DNA from: an uncultured Prevotellaceae bacterium
Lineage (GTDB): Bacteria; Bacteroidota; Bacteroidia; Bacteroidales; Bacteroidaceae
Assembly: GCA_949299545.1 (NCBI GenBank)
Contig: CASGAM010000026.1
Coordinates: 1 to 64,000 of the forward strand
Direction: 5' to 3'
Length of the DNA stretch: 64,000 nucleotides
This document shows, in pieces, positions 9,339 through 20,900 of the stretch. How positions within the stretch are numbered: position 1 is the first letter of the stretch; each line of letters begins with the position of its first letter. A program made the translations under genes and the position numbers. The notes beneath the pieces were generated by a model that was given only the letters and a program-made list of their open reading frames with translations, did no database searches and was not told the origin of the DNA.

Positions 9339-12300
9339 ATGAAAACCATATTTCAAAAGATAATAATAGGTGTATTAGCAGTTTTACCTTTTTCTGCTTA
9401 TGCACAGACAGCAGGAAGTATGATTAGTGGTACTGTTTCTGATGAAATTGAACCGCTGATGATGGTGAATGTTGTTGAAATTGATGAAGCGAATCGAATT
9501 GTTGCACATGCCGTAACCGATATTAACGGAAATTTCTCTTTTAGGATTGTCGATCCGAAGCATAAACTGAAAATTTCTTATGTTGGATATGCAACGCAGA
9601 TTATTCCAATCAAAGGAACACGTTACAATATTAAATTAGTAAGTAATACACAACTGAAAGAGGTGGTGGTAACTCAGAAGAAGATCATCCAGTCCAGTGG
9701 TTTGGCCATCCCTGAGCGAGAAGTTTCTGTTGCCCATCAAACTATCGACGCCAAAGAATTTGAAGGCCTTGGATTGACCAGTATTGATGAAGCATTGCAA
9801 GGTCGTGTATCCGGTCTTGATATCGTATTTAATTCTGGTGACTTGGGTGCAGGAACAACCATGCGACTTCGTGGTGTTAGTTCCATCAATGCCAATACAC
9901 AGCCTTTGGTGGTAGTTGACGGTAATATTTTCGAGAGCGATTATTTGTCCAACTTTGATTTTGCTTCTGCAACGGAAGAGCAATATTCCGAACTCTTGAA
10001 TGTGAACCCGGATGATATTGCGACCATCACCGTGTTGAAGGATGCCGCCGGAACAGCCATTTATGGTTCACAAGGTGCAAATGGTGTAATTGAAATTAAA
10101 ACGAAACGTGGTACGCGTGGAAAAACCAAGGTGTCATATTCTTATGGTGCTACGTTAACTTATCAGCCGAAAGGTATTCCGATGTTGAATGGAGACCAAT
10201 ATACGATGTTGATGAAGGAGGCGTATTACAATCCGGAATTAAATGATGCCTCTTCTGATATACGTGAATTTAACTACGATCCTTCTTTCTCAGAATATGA
10301 AATGTATAACAATAATACCGATTGGGTGGATGAAGTTACCAAGTTAGGTTTGTTGCAGAAACATTATGTTACGCTTACCGGAGGTGGTGAGAAGGCATTG
10401 TTCCGTGTTTCAGGCGGTTACGATCATCAGACTGGAACAATCATTGAGCAGAGACTGAATCGTTTTACAACCCGTGTTGCACTTGATTATTTTGTGAGCG
10501 ACAGGATCAAGTTTGTTACAAACTTCAGTCTTACCTATCAAAAGAATGAAAAGAACTATAGCGATTTGTTGGGAATTGCTTATCAGAAAATGCCGAACCT
10601 TTCTGTTTACGAACAAGACGCGTATGGTAATGACACGGATATCTATTATCACATGTTGAATACCTGTTCATCAGCATTGAGAAACGATCAGTTGGGCTTG
10701 GTGAATCCGGTAGCTTTGGCTTACGAAGCAACCAGCGATGAGACCCGTTATTCGATTCAGCCGGAATTCCAGTTACATTATAATCTTTTGGGGCTTGATG
10801 ATACGAAGACTCAGTTGAAGTATGAAGGAAGGATCGTATTTAACATTTCAAATACATATAATGACAGCTATTATCCGTCAAGCCTTGTAACAACAGGTTG
10901 GACAAATAGTAATAATAATAAGTCATCTTCCAGTGCATATAAAAGTAACGGTATAACGACGACCCATCGTTTGACGTTTACTCCGCACTTCAAGAATACG
11001 GATCATTCGTTTATGGCCATGGGTCAGTTCCAGTTGACGAACGGTACTTCCAAGAATCTTTCTAACGGAGTTTATAATTTGCCTACGGGGGATATACATT
11101 CAGCAACGGCTGATGGTATTATTTCTTCTATTTCAACTTCTGCCGGACAGTGGAGAAGTATTTATATGACATTCTCTGCGCACTATGCTTACAAAGGACG
11201 TTATATTGCAGACTTCTCACTTCGACGCGACGGAACTACGAAATTTGGTGATAACCGCCGATGGGGTAATTTCCCGGCCTTGTCCTTCAGATGGAACATC
11301 ATAGATGAACCGTGGATGGCAGGAACTCGCAAGTGGCTTTCAATGCTTTCTGTTCGGCCGGGATGGGGACATGTGGGTAACCAGCCGGGCGGTGAATACC
11401 TGTTCTTCTCAAAATATGTGGCAGGCGGTTCATATAATGGCAATTCTTCCATTTATCCGAGCAATATACGTTTGAGTAACCTGCAGTGGGAAGAAAAAGA
11501 TACATGGAATGTTGGTTTTGACCTTGGTTTCTTTGACAACAAATTGACAGCCGACTTTAACATCTACACTCAGTTGACCTCAAAGTTGTTGATGAATAGC
11601 GCTGTAATTCCTTCTTCTTCCGGTTTCAACTTTTTGTCTATACAGAACGTGGGTGATATGCGTAATACGGGCTGGGAATTTAATATTAATGGACAAAACC
11701 TGATTCAGGTCGGAAAGTTCTCTACTTCTATTAATGTGTCTTTTGCAAACAACAAGAATGAGATTACGGCCATGGATCCGACCATACTTGCCAGTCTGAA
11801 TAAAGACTTTAATAATGACAACGGTTCGTATTTGTCTCGCGTGCAACTGTATAATCCTTTTGGAGCTATTTACGGTTTCCGTTACAAAGGTGTTTACCAA
11901 TATTCAGAGTATTCAGAAGTCGAGGTACCGGGTGTGAGTGGGCCTAATGCGCCGGTTGCACGAGATGCAGAAGGAAATGTGATTAAAGATAAATCTGGAT
12001 TTACTATACCGATGGTATTTGGTTATGATAAAGTCAGCAACACCAATCCGTATGAATTCCAGGGTGGTGATGCTATCTATGAAGATATCAACCATGACGG
12101 AAACATCAATGAGTTGGATATTGTGTACTTGGGTTCTTCATTGCCGAAGATCACCGGTGGATGGGGTATCAGGTTTAATTATGGACGCTGGTCGCTCAAT
12201 TCGCAATTTAATTTCAGATATGGCAATAAGGTCGTTAACATGGCGAGAATGAATGCCGAGTCTATGTATAACAACAACAACCAGTCAGCCGCAGTCAACT

Positions 12301-12632
12301 GGCGTTGGCGTGTAGAAGGACAGATTGCTGAGATTCCGCGTGCATTGTATCGTGACGGTTATAACTATCTGGGTAGCGACCGTTTCGTGGAAGATGCCTC
12401 ATTCATGCGTCTGAACTATATGCAACTTTCTTATAATTTCGATGTGAAGTCTTTGAGACGCTTCGGCTTGAGCCAGTTAAGTTTACATTTGATTGCTAAC
12501 AACCTGTTCTGTCTTACAAACTATTCGGGTGTAGATCCTGAAGTAGGTTACGGTGGTATGGGAGTGGCATCGGATAATGCAAAGACTCCACGTTCACGCT
12601 CATTTACTTTTAGGGTTATGGTAGGTTTCTAA
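9339..12632 (+). CDS. susC: SusC-like TonB-dependent outer-membrane transporter (first pair)
   Basis: 1097 residues with a signal peptide ending AYA, then a carboxypeptidase-regulatory-like domain (about residues 28-105) and the TonB plug with the SusC signature LKDAAGTAIYGSQGANG followed by VIEIKTKRG. A long beta-barrel ends FRVMVGF, with the aromatic terminus typical of outer-membrane barrels. It imports glycan fragments with its SusD lid, encoded 19 bases downstream. By analogy with the Prevotella xus locus this is the first of two xylan-related pairs; the ligand size is not readable from sequence. Confidence 0.95.
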   Translation: MKTIFQKIIIGVLAVLPFSAYAQTAGSMISGTVSDEIEPLMMVNVVEIDEANRIVAHAVTDINGNFSFRIVDPKHKLKISYVGYATQIIPIKGTRYNIKLVSNTQLKEVVVTQKKIIQSSGLAIPEREVSVAHQTIDAKEFEGLGLTSIDEALQGRVSGLDIVFNSGDLGAGTTMRLRGVSSINANTQPLVVVDGNIFESDYLSNFDFASATEEQYSELLNVNPDDIATITVLKDAAGTAIYGSQGANGVIEIKTKRGTRGKTKVSYSYGATLTYQPKGIPMLNGDQYTMLMKEAYYNPELNDASSDIREFNYDPSFSEYEMYNNNTDWVDEVTKLGLLQKHYVTLTGGGEKALFRVSGGYDHQTGTIIEQRLNRFTTRVALDYFVSDRIKFVTNFSLTYQKNEKNYSDLLGIAYQKMPNLSVYEQDAYGNDTDIYYHMLNTCSSALRNDQLGLVNPVALAYEATSDETRYSIQPEFQLHYNLLGLDDTKTQLKYEGRIVFNISNTYNDSYYPSSLVTTGWTNSNNNKSSSSAYKSNGITTTHRLTFTPHFKNTDHSFMAMGQFQLTNGTSKNLSNGVYNLPTGDIHSATADGIISSISTSAGQWRSIYMTFSAHYAYKGRYIADFSLRRDGTTKFGDNRRWGNFPALSFRWNIIDEPWMAGTRKWLSMLSVRPGWGHVGNQPGGEYLFFSKYVAGGSYNGNSSIYPSNIRLSNLQWEEKDTWNVGFDLGFFDNKLTADFNIYTQLTSKLLMNSAVIPSSSGFNFLSIQNVGDMRNTGWEFNINGQNLIQVGKFSTSINVSFANNKNEITAMDPTILASLNKDFNNDNGSYLSRVQLYNPFGAIYGFRYKGVYQYSEYSEVEVPGVSGPNAPVARDAEGNVIKDKSGFTIPMVFGYDKVSNTNPYEFQGGDAIYEDINHDGNINELDIVYLGSSLPKITGGWGIRFNYGRWSLNSQFNFRYGNKVVNMARMNAESMYNNNNQSAAVNWRWRVEGQIAEIPRALYRDGYNYLGSDRFVEDASFMRLNYMQLSYNFDVKSLRRFGLSQLSLHLIANNLFCLTNYSGVDPEVGYGGMGVASDNAKTPRSRSFTFRVMVGF

Positions 12633-12651
12633 TATTTTAATGAATTAAGTT

Positions 12652-14361
12652 ATGAAAGTTCGTATGAATAAATATATATGTAAAGGAGTATTGACCATAA
12701 TGGCTGCAGTTCCATTGGCATCCTGCAATGATTTCCTGACCATTATGCCGCTCAATGAGGTCGTCCTTGAAAATTATTGGACAGAAGAGGCCGATGTAAA
12801 CAGTTGTGTTTACGGTTGTTATGCGCAGTTGATATCATCAGATTGCTTAGAACGTATGTTGGTTTGGGGTGAGTTGCGCTCAGATAATTTGACGGCAAAT
12901 GCAAATGCTGAACAGGATCTGATCCGTATCACGGAAGAGAATTTGCTTGAAACAAATGCTTATACCAACTGGCTTTCATTTTACGAGTGTATTAATCGCT
13001 GTAATACGGTGATTCATTATGCGCCGATGGTGCAGGAAAAGGATCCGAATTATACCGAGGCGGAGATGAAGGCACATATTGCCGAAGTAACAGCATTGCG
13101 CAGTTTATGTTATTTTTATCTTATCAGGACGTTCCGGGATGTTCCTTATGTGACGGAACCGTCTATTGATGATAACGTAAATTACAGGATTCCGGCAACC
13201 AAATTTGATGATATTTTGTCTTATTTGATTAACGATCTTGAAAATGTGAAGAATGATGCAGTTCGTTCTTATGGGGAAAACAGTACGGACAATATGACCC
13301 GTATCACGAGATGGGGAATATATGCCCTGCTGGCAGATCTGTATCTTTGGAAAGGAGATTATCAACGCAGCATTGATTATTGCGATCTGATTATTGATTA
13401 TAAGATTGATGAATATGAAGACATGCTTGAAGAGCAAACTTCCCCGGAAGTAGAACTTTATGGTATTTTCCCGTTGATTTCAGAAGCGCCTAATAATGCG
13501 ACAAACTCAGGAACTGCTTATACTCGGATTTTTGGAGACGGACTTTCTTTTGAGAGTATTTTTGAACTGAATTTTGTTGATGACGAGGAGACTGTTAATT
13601 CGTTAGTGAATGATTTCTATGGTAGTACTTCTAACGCTGTCGGTGCATTAACAGTGCCGAGTTATATTTACTCACAGGTGGCAGAAGGTACGAACAAATA
13701 TTTCAGAAAAACTGACTGTCGTTTCTTGGAAAATATGAAGGCTACAGAGTCTGCGGCAGATATCAGGAAATATGTTACGGCCGGTGTTAGTTTCAGGGCC
13801 AATACGACGACCGGTGGTTTGCCGACTGTTGAAGAAACTTCAAGAAATCGAATGACGCCAAACTGGATCGTTTATCGTTTGACTGATGTCATGTTGATGA
13901 AAGCGGAGGCTGAAGTAATGCTTGCCGGTGATGTGGAAGATGGAGCGACCTTGACTGAGGAACAGTCTGCACATTACAGGACAGCGTTCTCTTGTGTTTC
14001 AGCTGTTTGGAAGCGGGCCAACAATAAACGTGTTGCAACGACTGATACGTTGGTGTACTCAGATTATGCAACATCTCGTTTGGCTATGGAGAATTTAGTT
14101 ATGGAAGAACGTCAGCGCGAACTGATGTTTGAAGGAAAGCGCTGGTTTGATTTGGTCCGTCTGTCCCGTCGTGATGGTAACAATACCCGGATGTTGAATT
14201 TAGTTATTCCGAAATTTAAGGAAAATACGGTTGCTTTAAGAATTCAGCTTGCTTCACCAGATGCGCTTTATTTCCCTTATTATCGTAATGAGTTGGATGC
14301 AAACCCATATCTTGTACAGAATCCAGCCTATGAAAATGAAAATATAACCACAACAGAATAA
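12652..14361 (+). CDS. susD: SusD-like glycan-binding lipoprotein (first pair)
   Basis: 569 residues with lipobox PLASC (Cys at about residue 25) followed by NDFLTIMPLNEV, a typical SusD beginning. The body has TPR-like helices with RALCYFYLIRTFRDVPYV-type SusD motifs, and the C-terminal RQRELMFEGKRWFDLVR signature. It caps the SusC channel and binds the incoming polysaccharide at the cell surface. An alternative ATG at 12664 (MNKYICKG) would give a slightly shorter signal. The next gene starts 5 bases after its stop, so translational coupling is likely. Confidence 0.95.
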   Translation: MKVRMNKYICKGVLTIMAAVPLASCNDFLTIMPLNEVVLENYWTEEADVNSCVYGCYAQLISSDCLERMLVWGELRSDNLTANANAEQDLIRITEENLLETNAYTNWLSFYECINRCNTVIHYAPMVQEKDPNYTEAEMKAHIAEVTALRSLCYFYLIRTFRDVPYVTEPSIDDNVNYRIPATKFDDILSYLINDLENVKNDAVRSYGENSTDNMTRITRWGIYALLADLYLWKGDYQRSIDYCDLIIDYKIDEYEDMLEEQTSPEVELYGIFPLISEAPNNATNSGTAYTRIFGDGLSFESIFELNFVDDEETVNSLVNDFYGSTSNAVGALTVPSYIYSQVAEGTNKYFRKTDCRFLENMKATESAADIRKYVTAGVSFRANTTTGGLPTVEETSRNRMTPNWIVYRLTDVMLMKAEAEVMLAGDVEDGATLTEEQSAHYRTAFSCVSAVWKRANNKRVATTDTLVYSDYATSRLAMENLVMEERQRELMFEGKRWFDLVRLSRRDGNNTRMLNLVIPKFKENTVALRIQLASPDALYFPYYRNELDANPYLVQNPAYENENITTTE

Positions 14362-14366
14362 GTACT

Positions 14367-16292
14367 ATGAAAAAGATCGATAATATTCTTTTAAAATTCA
14401 TTTTAGTATTTTTGGGCGTTCCGGCGTTTCTATTCTCATGTGATGATGATCCGCTGCCGGAAAACTATTACACCTTTACGGGTGAAATGGTGTCAGACTA
14501 TCTGAATAACCGTTCAGACGATTTTAGTGAGTTCATTGCTGTACTTCAACGTTCAGGTGTATATGGTATGATGGCCACCTATGGCACTTATACATGTTTG
14601 GCGCCGACTAATGCGGCTATGGATGAATATCTCCGTTCAAAAGGGTTGACAAGTATAGACCAGTTGACAAAAAATGAGTGTGATACCTTAGCTTGGAATC
14701 ACATTATTGATGAGGCAGCTTACTTTACAACCGATTTGACGGATGGTAATATTCCCTCGGCGAATATGAATGGGCGTTATTTGACATTTTCTTGTGATAC
14801 AGATGAAGTGAATAATGCAAATGTGGCATATTTTATCAATAAGACTTCACGCTTGATTGTGCGGGATGATTCTGTTGAAAACGGTGTGGTTCACACGTTG
14901 AACAAGGTCATCATTCCAAGTTCAGATAAATTGCCGGATTTGTTGGCTAAGGATTCTACGATTTCATTGTTTTACGAGGCTTTGCTCCTGACGGGTTTGA
15001 ATGATTCTTTGTTGGAGTACATAGACGAATCATATTTCTGTAGTGAGGATTCAGTAAATCAGGATATGAAAATCACTACAGGAGGTACAGAATATGACAT
15101 GCGTTATGTAGGAACCCGAATGAAACGTTATACGGCATTTGTAGAAAAGGATGAGTTATATGCAGAAAACAATATTCATAATATTGAAGATCTGATAGCT
15201 TTTGCTAAAGCTAATTATGATGCGATGTATCCCGAAGATGCAGGGCTTTATGATGATGACTATAAGCACCGGAAGAATCCGTTGAATCGCTTTGTGGCTT
15301 ATCATTTGTTGCCTTACTATGGGGCATATAACGATTGGACGGTTTATGGTGATGTGAAATCCGTATGTGCTAAAACCAATTTGATTGATTGCACCGACTG
15401 GTATACTACGCTAATGCCCGGAACTATTATGAAAATGAGTACACCTTCCGAAGGCTTGTTTATCAATCGTAAAGGTGTTGGGCCGCAGTATAGTGTAAGA
15501 GGCGTTAAGGTTTATGCGCCTTCCGAGGGTGGAGATGAAGACCAGCAAGCTACTAATGGTATATATCATTATATTGATGATATTCTTTTATATGACAAGA
15601 CGACACGTGATGTCGTGTTCAATGATCGTATTCGTATCAATGCTGTAACGTTGTCGCCAGAGTTTATGAATTGCGGCGCACGTGGTAATACGCAGCGTGC
15701 TACAGGCTTCAAGGTGGTTGAAGGATGGGACTTCCATGGAAAAACCCCATCATTGACGTTACGTAAGCGTGATGTGTGGATGCAAACTTATGCAGATTGT
15801 GTTGACATGGTGGGTCAATTTGATGTTACTTTTAAATTGCCGCCTGTTCCTGAAAATACTTACGAAGTCCGTTTCGCATATGGAGCAGCAGCTATGCGTG
15901 GTGTTGTGCAGGTTTATTTCGGAGAAGATCCAGACGGCCTTCTTCCGATGGGCATTCCTATCGATTTTAGAATCTATGGTGGTGATCCTAATATCGGCTG
16001 GGTAGAAGATACCGGAGACAAGGAAACAGACCAGGCCGTTGACAAAGCGATGCATAACCGCGGTTATATGAAGGATATGGATTCGTGGGCACAGGGTGGG
16101 CAAACTATTTTGAGAACTCAGTCGGGTAAACTGCGTAAGGTATTGACGACACAGACGATGAGTCCCGACCGTGATTATTACGTCCGCATCAAATTGGTGC
16201 TTGACAATCCCCAGGCTGAGTTGCCTATTAACTACTTTGAGTTATGTCCGAAGAGTATTTATGCCGGCGTAGAAGCTGAAGATACACATTAA
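14367..16292 (+). CDS. FAS1-domain lipoprotein with C-terminal beta-sandwich
   Basis: 641 residues with lipobox LFSC, then an acidic linker (DDDPLPENYY) that suggests export to the outer surface. A FAS1 domain covers about residues 40-190 (YGTYTCLAPTNAAMDEYL, ending VVHTLNKVIIP); a second FAS1-like segment follows to about residue 410. The last 220 residues (from DRIRINAVTLSPEF) look like a beta-sandwich of the kind fused to FAS1 domains in Bacteroidetes lipoproteins (DUF5108-like, from memory). It lies between susD and a third FAS1 gene with gaps of 5 and 23 bases. A surface glycan-binding role replacing SusE/SusF is inference. Confidence 0.85.
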   Translation: MKKIDNILLKFILVFLGVPAFLFSCDDDPLPENYYTFTGEMVSDYLNNRSDDFSEFIAVLQRSGVYGMMATYGTYTCLAPTNAAMDEYLRSKGLTSIDQLTKNECDTLAWNHIIDEAAYFTTDLTDGNIPSANMNGRYLTFSCDTDEVNNANVAYFINKTSRLIVRDDSVENGVVHTLNKVIIPSSDKLPDLLAKDSTISLFYEALLLTGLNDSLLEYIDESYFCSEDSVNQDMKITTGGTEYDMRYVGTRMKRYTAFVEKDELYAENNIHNIEDLIAFAKANYDAMYPEDAGLYDDDYKHRKNPLNRFVAYHLLPYYGAYNDWTVYGDVKSVCAKTNLIDCTDWYTTLMPGTIMKMSTPSEGLFINRKGVGPQYSVRGVKVYAPSEGGDEDQQATNGIYHYIDDILLYDKTTRDVVFNDRIRINAVTLSPEFMNCGARGNTQRATGFKVVEGWDFHGKTPSLTLRKRDVWMQTYADCVDMVGQFDVTFKLPPVPENTYEVRFAYGAAAMRGVVQVYFGEDPDGLLPMGIPIDFRIYGGDPNIGWVEDTGDKETDQAVDKAMHNRGYMKDMDSWAQGGQTILRTQSGKLRKVLTTQTMSPDRDYYVRIKLVLDNPQAELPINYFELCPKSIYAGVEAEDTH

Positions 16293-16315
16293 TTGTTACT
16301 TAAATTTGAATACAG

Positions 16316-17932
16316 ATGAAAACAAGTTATATGTTTAAAATGATGTCCTTGGCCGCAGCTTCCTTTGCAATGGTGGCTTGTATGGATACATGGGATGAGC
16401 ATTATGGTGGAAATGGCCAGATTGCATCAGACAAGACCCTTCTTCAATTAATTGAGGAAGCGGGCGACCTGAATGACTTCTTGAAAGTCTTGAAAAGTAC
16501 GCATGTGTTTAACAACAACAAACCGACACAAATTACTTATGCGGACTTGTTGGGGGCAGACCAGACTTTTACGGTTTGGGCACCGAAAGATGGTACTTTT
16601 AATTTAGACTCGTTGTTGAATGAATGTGCAACGGTGAAGGGTGACTCTATGTGCGGACAGCATTTTGTACAGAACCATATTGCACATTATATTTACAATA
16701 ACAGTTCCACTAATAATAAATCCGTCATGATGCTTAACGACAAGTTCCTGGATTTGCAAAACGGTAATTTCCAAGGAGTTTCTTATGTTGCAGGACGCTC
16801 CAATGTGCCGGCGATGAATGGCTTGTTGCATGTCGTTGAGAATGAATTGCCTTACATGTATAATGTGTACGAAGGTGTTACTACATTAGATCAATATGCC
16901 CATGTAGGTTCTTTCTTCAAATCCTATGAAGAGTTGGAATTGGATGAAAATGCCAGTATCCCGAGTGGAATTGTCGATGGTATGATTATCTATTCCGATT
17001 CTGTTATGCGTCGGAATAATATCCTGTTCGGAACTTTCAATCCTATTAACGAGGAGGATAGTAACTTTATCATGTTGGTTCCCAATGAACAGGACTGGAA
17101 TAGAGTCTATACTGAGGCTGCAGGCTATTTTAATTATGGTAGCATAAATAAGGCCGATTCATTGCAACGTTATTATGCGAATATCGCACTGATACGTGAT
17201 TTGGTGTATAACCGGACATATGGTTGTATGCACATGGCAGATTCCGTTTATTCCACTTCATACAGCCAATATGATGAGGAACGTCATCACATTTATTACA
17301 GACCTTTGGATGCAGGCGGTATCTTCTCTACTGAGTTTGTGAAAGATTCCATGGAATGTAGCAATGGCATGATTTATAATCTGCGCAAATGGCCTTTTAC
17401 ACCGGAACAGATTTATTTCTTCCCGGTAAAGACTGAAACAGAAATAGAGTCCATGCTGACAGAATATGATGATTGTACCTATAATGCCCGTTATTTGGTG
17501 GCAGACACTATTTCAAACGGCTATTTGGATATCGTTCCGAGATCTTCTTCTGCTAACTGGATTACCAAGTTCCAGGTGCCTAATGTTTTGTCAGGAACTT
17601 ACGATATTTGTGCCGTTATTCTGCCAAAAACAGTTTTTAATCCTTTGTCAAGAGATTTTAAACCAAATAAGTTTAAAGCAAGGATTTATTATCAGACTCC
17701 TGAAGGCGTTGAGAATCTTTATGAGTTTGAGGATGAGTATACAAATGATCCTTATAAAGTCGACACCGTTAAAATTGGAACCTTTACTATTCCCGTTTGC
17801 AGTTATGGACAGCCTAACATCCGAAATGTGTATTTAGAGTTGGAATGTAGTATCGGTCGTCGTGAAACCCAGTATTCACGTGAGATGTATCTCGATTGTT
17901 TATATTTCAAACCAGTAAAAGAAGAGGAATAA
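16316..17932 (+). CDS. FAS1-domain lipoprotein with C-terminal beta-sandwich (third in operon)
   Basis: 538 residues with lipobox MVAC (Cys at about residue 22) followed by MDTWDEHYG. A FAS1 domain spans about residues 38-180 (DQTFTVWAPKDGTFNLDSLL, and the HVVENELPY end strand). A second FAS1-like region follows (FIMLVPNEQDWNRVY, then CSNGMIYNL). A C-terminal beta-sandwich from about residue 395 resembles that of the preceding protein in layout, suggesting duplication followed by divergence. It is tightly coupled to the second susC (4 bases). No catalytic residues are recognised; binding or assembly of the SusCD complex is the likely role. Confidence 0.85.
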   Translation: MKTSYMFKMMSLAAASFAMVACMDTWDEHYGGNGQIASDKTLLQLIEEAGDLNDFLKVLKSTHVFNNNKPTQITYADLLGADQTFTVWAPKDGTFNLDSLLNECATVKGDSMCGQHFVQNHIAHYIYNNSSTNNKSVMMLNDKFLDLQNGNFQGVSYVAGRSNVPAMNGLLHVVENELPYMYNVYEGVTTLDQYAHVGSFFKSYEELELDENASIPSGIVDGMIIYSDSVMRRNNILFGTFNPINEEDSNFIMLVPNEQDWNRVYTEAAGYFNYGSINKADSLQRYYANIALIRDLVYNRTYGCMHMADSVYSTSYSQYDEERHHIYYRPLDAGGIFSTEFVKDSMECSNGMIYNLRKWPFTPEQIYFFPVKTETEIESMLTEYDDCTYNARYLVADTISNGYLDIVPRSSSANWITKFQVPNVLSGTYDICAVILPKTVFNPLSRDFKPNKFKARIYYQTPEGVENLYEFEDEYTNDPYKVDTVKIGTFTIPVCSYGQPNIRNVYLELECSIGRRETQYSREMYLDCLYFKPVKEEE

Positions 17933-17936
17933 TACT

Positions 17937-20900
17937 ATGAAACACATATTTTTGACATATTGTCTGGCTGCCATTTCTTGTTCTCAGGTAATGGCGCAGG
18001 AAAATGCAGGAAATACTGCGGGACAGCCGGTTCAGGATTCGCTTCGTCAGACTATTACTATGAAAAAGACTGTCCCCAATGTTCCCATGCGTGAGATTAG
18101 TGGACGAGTTTATGACAATGCTACCAAGCAACCTGCCGTTGGCGTCAGTATCACGGCCTACAATAATACACGATATGCGGCTATGACGGATGAAAACGGA
18201 AACTTTACCATCTCGATTCCTGAGTATGTAACATCATTGTGGATGAAAGCGGATGGTTACAGCAGTATGCAAGTCGGAATAGGAAACGGTAAAAAGTCTG
18301 TGACGGCATACATGAACAGTGATGTTTTCGGTGAAACTTATACCTCATCTATAACTGCGTCCAGTAAGAAAACCGTTAATGTTGACTATAACAATAATGA
18401 TATCAGCATTGATGGGCAGATACAGAACAAGTTAGGCGGCGATATTCATGTAATAACCAGAAGCGGTGTCCCCGGTCAGGGTGTTGCCATGTTTATGAAT
18501 GGTTTGAATTCTCTCAATTCCAATGCGCAGCCCTTGATTGTGATTGATGGCGTAATAACTGATTTGCAGCTTTCCCGTCCATCCATCCATGATGGTTTCT
18601 TCAATAATATTCTGGCCAATATCATGGTTGAGGATATTGAAAAGATCAGCGTGATGAAGAACGGAACGGCCATCTATGGCGCAAAAGGTGCCAATGGCGT
18701 TATTCTTATTGAAACGAAGCGTACGAAAAGTATGGCTACTAAAATTGATGTCTCCATTGGTGGATCATACGAGATGTTGCCAAGCCAGCCTGATTTGATG
18801 GATGGCAGTCAGTATCGTATTTATGCGTCTGAATTGATTGGAAGCACAGGAACAACGACGAATGACTTCAAGTTCTTGCAGACCGATCCGAAATACTATT
18901 ATTACCAGATGTATCACAATAACACCGATTGGCAGAAAGAAGTCTACGATGAGGCCTTTACGCAGTATTACAGCATCAACGTACAAGGTGGAGATGATGT
19001 GGCGAATTATAACCTGTCTGTAGGATATACCATGGCGGACGCTACCTTGAAGAATAATTCGTATTCACGCTTTAACTTGCGTCTGAATTCTGATATTATA
19101 TTGGCTGATAACCTTACGGCACGTTTTGATGCATCCTACAGTGATGTTACGCGCGATATGCGTGATGATGGCACACCTGCCAATATAGGTGATGGCATTA
19201 TATCCTCACCGTCGTTTTTAAGTAAGATCAAGTCGCCGTTCCTGAGTCCGTACGCTTTCGATTCAAATGGCAATATATCTTCATATTTAGCAGAAGCCGA
19301 TGATTATCTGTCGGACGTATTGTCTACCAAGTCTTATCTGAACTCATTGGCCAACCCTGTTTCTATCCTTCATTATGGTGACGGAGATAATAAGAATTAC
19401 TTCGGAAACCGTTTGATTACGTTTGCTATCACACCGAAATGGGAAATTAACAAATACTGGAGCATTTCAGAACATTTTGCACTTCAGTTGGTGAATACCG
19501 ACGAGAACTATTATCTACCGGTTAACGGTGTACCTGATTATGATATCGAAGGCATCGGTACCGTACAGAATGTGGCAAAAGCGTTGGCTGGCCGTCAAAC
19601 AGTCCTGATGAGTAACAGCTACTTTAATTATTATCGTCAGTTTAATGCGCATTCATTGGCGTTGCATGGAGGACTGCGTTATATGAGAGATTCCTATCAA
19701 CTCAACACCCAGACCGGTTACAACAGCGGTAATGACAAGACTCCGAACATGTCAACAAGTTTACAGTACAAGTCAACGGATGGTACCGAAGATGAGGTTG
19801 TCGATATGAATTATTATTTGACGGCTGACTATAATTGGCGCGAGCGTTACTACTTGTCCGCAGCTGTCAGCATGAACGGTAGTTCAAAGTTTGGTATCGA
19901 TGCGGTGGACGGTGTCAAGATCGGTAATTATGCATGGGGATTTTTCCCGTCGGCTGAGGCTGCCTGGGTTTTGACAAACGAGTCTTGGATGAATCTTGAT
20001 TGGCTGAACTATTTGCGTTTGAATGTAGGTTTTGATCTTGTAGGAAATGACGACCTTGACAGCAAGGCTTCCCGTACTTATTTCATTGCACAGAAATTAT
20101 TGACTTCTGCAGCCGGTCTTACGATGGGTAATATTGGTAACACGCAGTTGCAATGGGAGACAACGGCACGTTGGACCGCCGGATTGAGTGCCTCTGTATT
20201 GAAGAACCGTTTGAACGCGAATGTGAACTTCTTCCACGGCACGACTTCAAACCTTTTGAGCCTGAGCACCTTGTCATACATTTCCGGATTGAAAACCAAT
20301 TGGAAGAACAGTGGTGAAATGAAGAACTATGGAGTAGATGTCACTATGCAGGCACGGCTCCTGGAACTGAAGAACTGGAAGTGGAATGTGGGTTTCAGCA
20401 TGGGACATTACAAGAACGAAATAACTTCTTTGCCGGGAGGATCATTCAAGACGGAACTGTACGGTGCTACGGTGCTTTCACAGGTAGGCAATCCGGCCGG
20501 TGTATTCTATGGCTATAAGACAGACGGTGTGTTTGCCACTACAGCAGAGGCAGAAGCAGCCGGTCTTTATCAGGTCAATGAAAAAGGTGTGAAGACTTAT
20601 TTCGGTGCCGGTGACGTTAAGTTTGTTGACAACGGCGACCATGAAATAAACAAAGAAGACATGCAGATTATCGGTGACCCGAATCCGGATCTTTACGGTA
20701 ATATCTTTACCAATCTTAATTGGAAGAACCTCTCTTTGAATGTTGTTTTCAATTATTCTTTGGGTAATGACGTCTATAATTATCAGCGTAGCATTCTGGA
20801 GAGCGGTTCACGTTTCTATAACCAGACGACTGCTTTGCTGAAACGTTGGACACATGAAGGACAGCAGACGGACATTCCGAAAATCAGTTATTTGGATCCC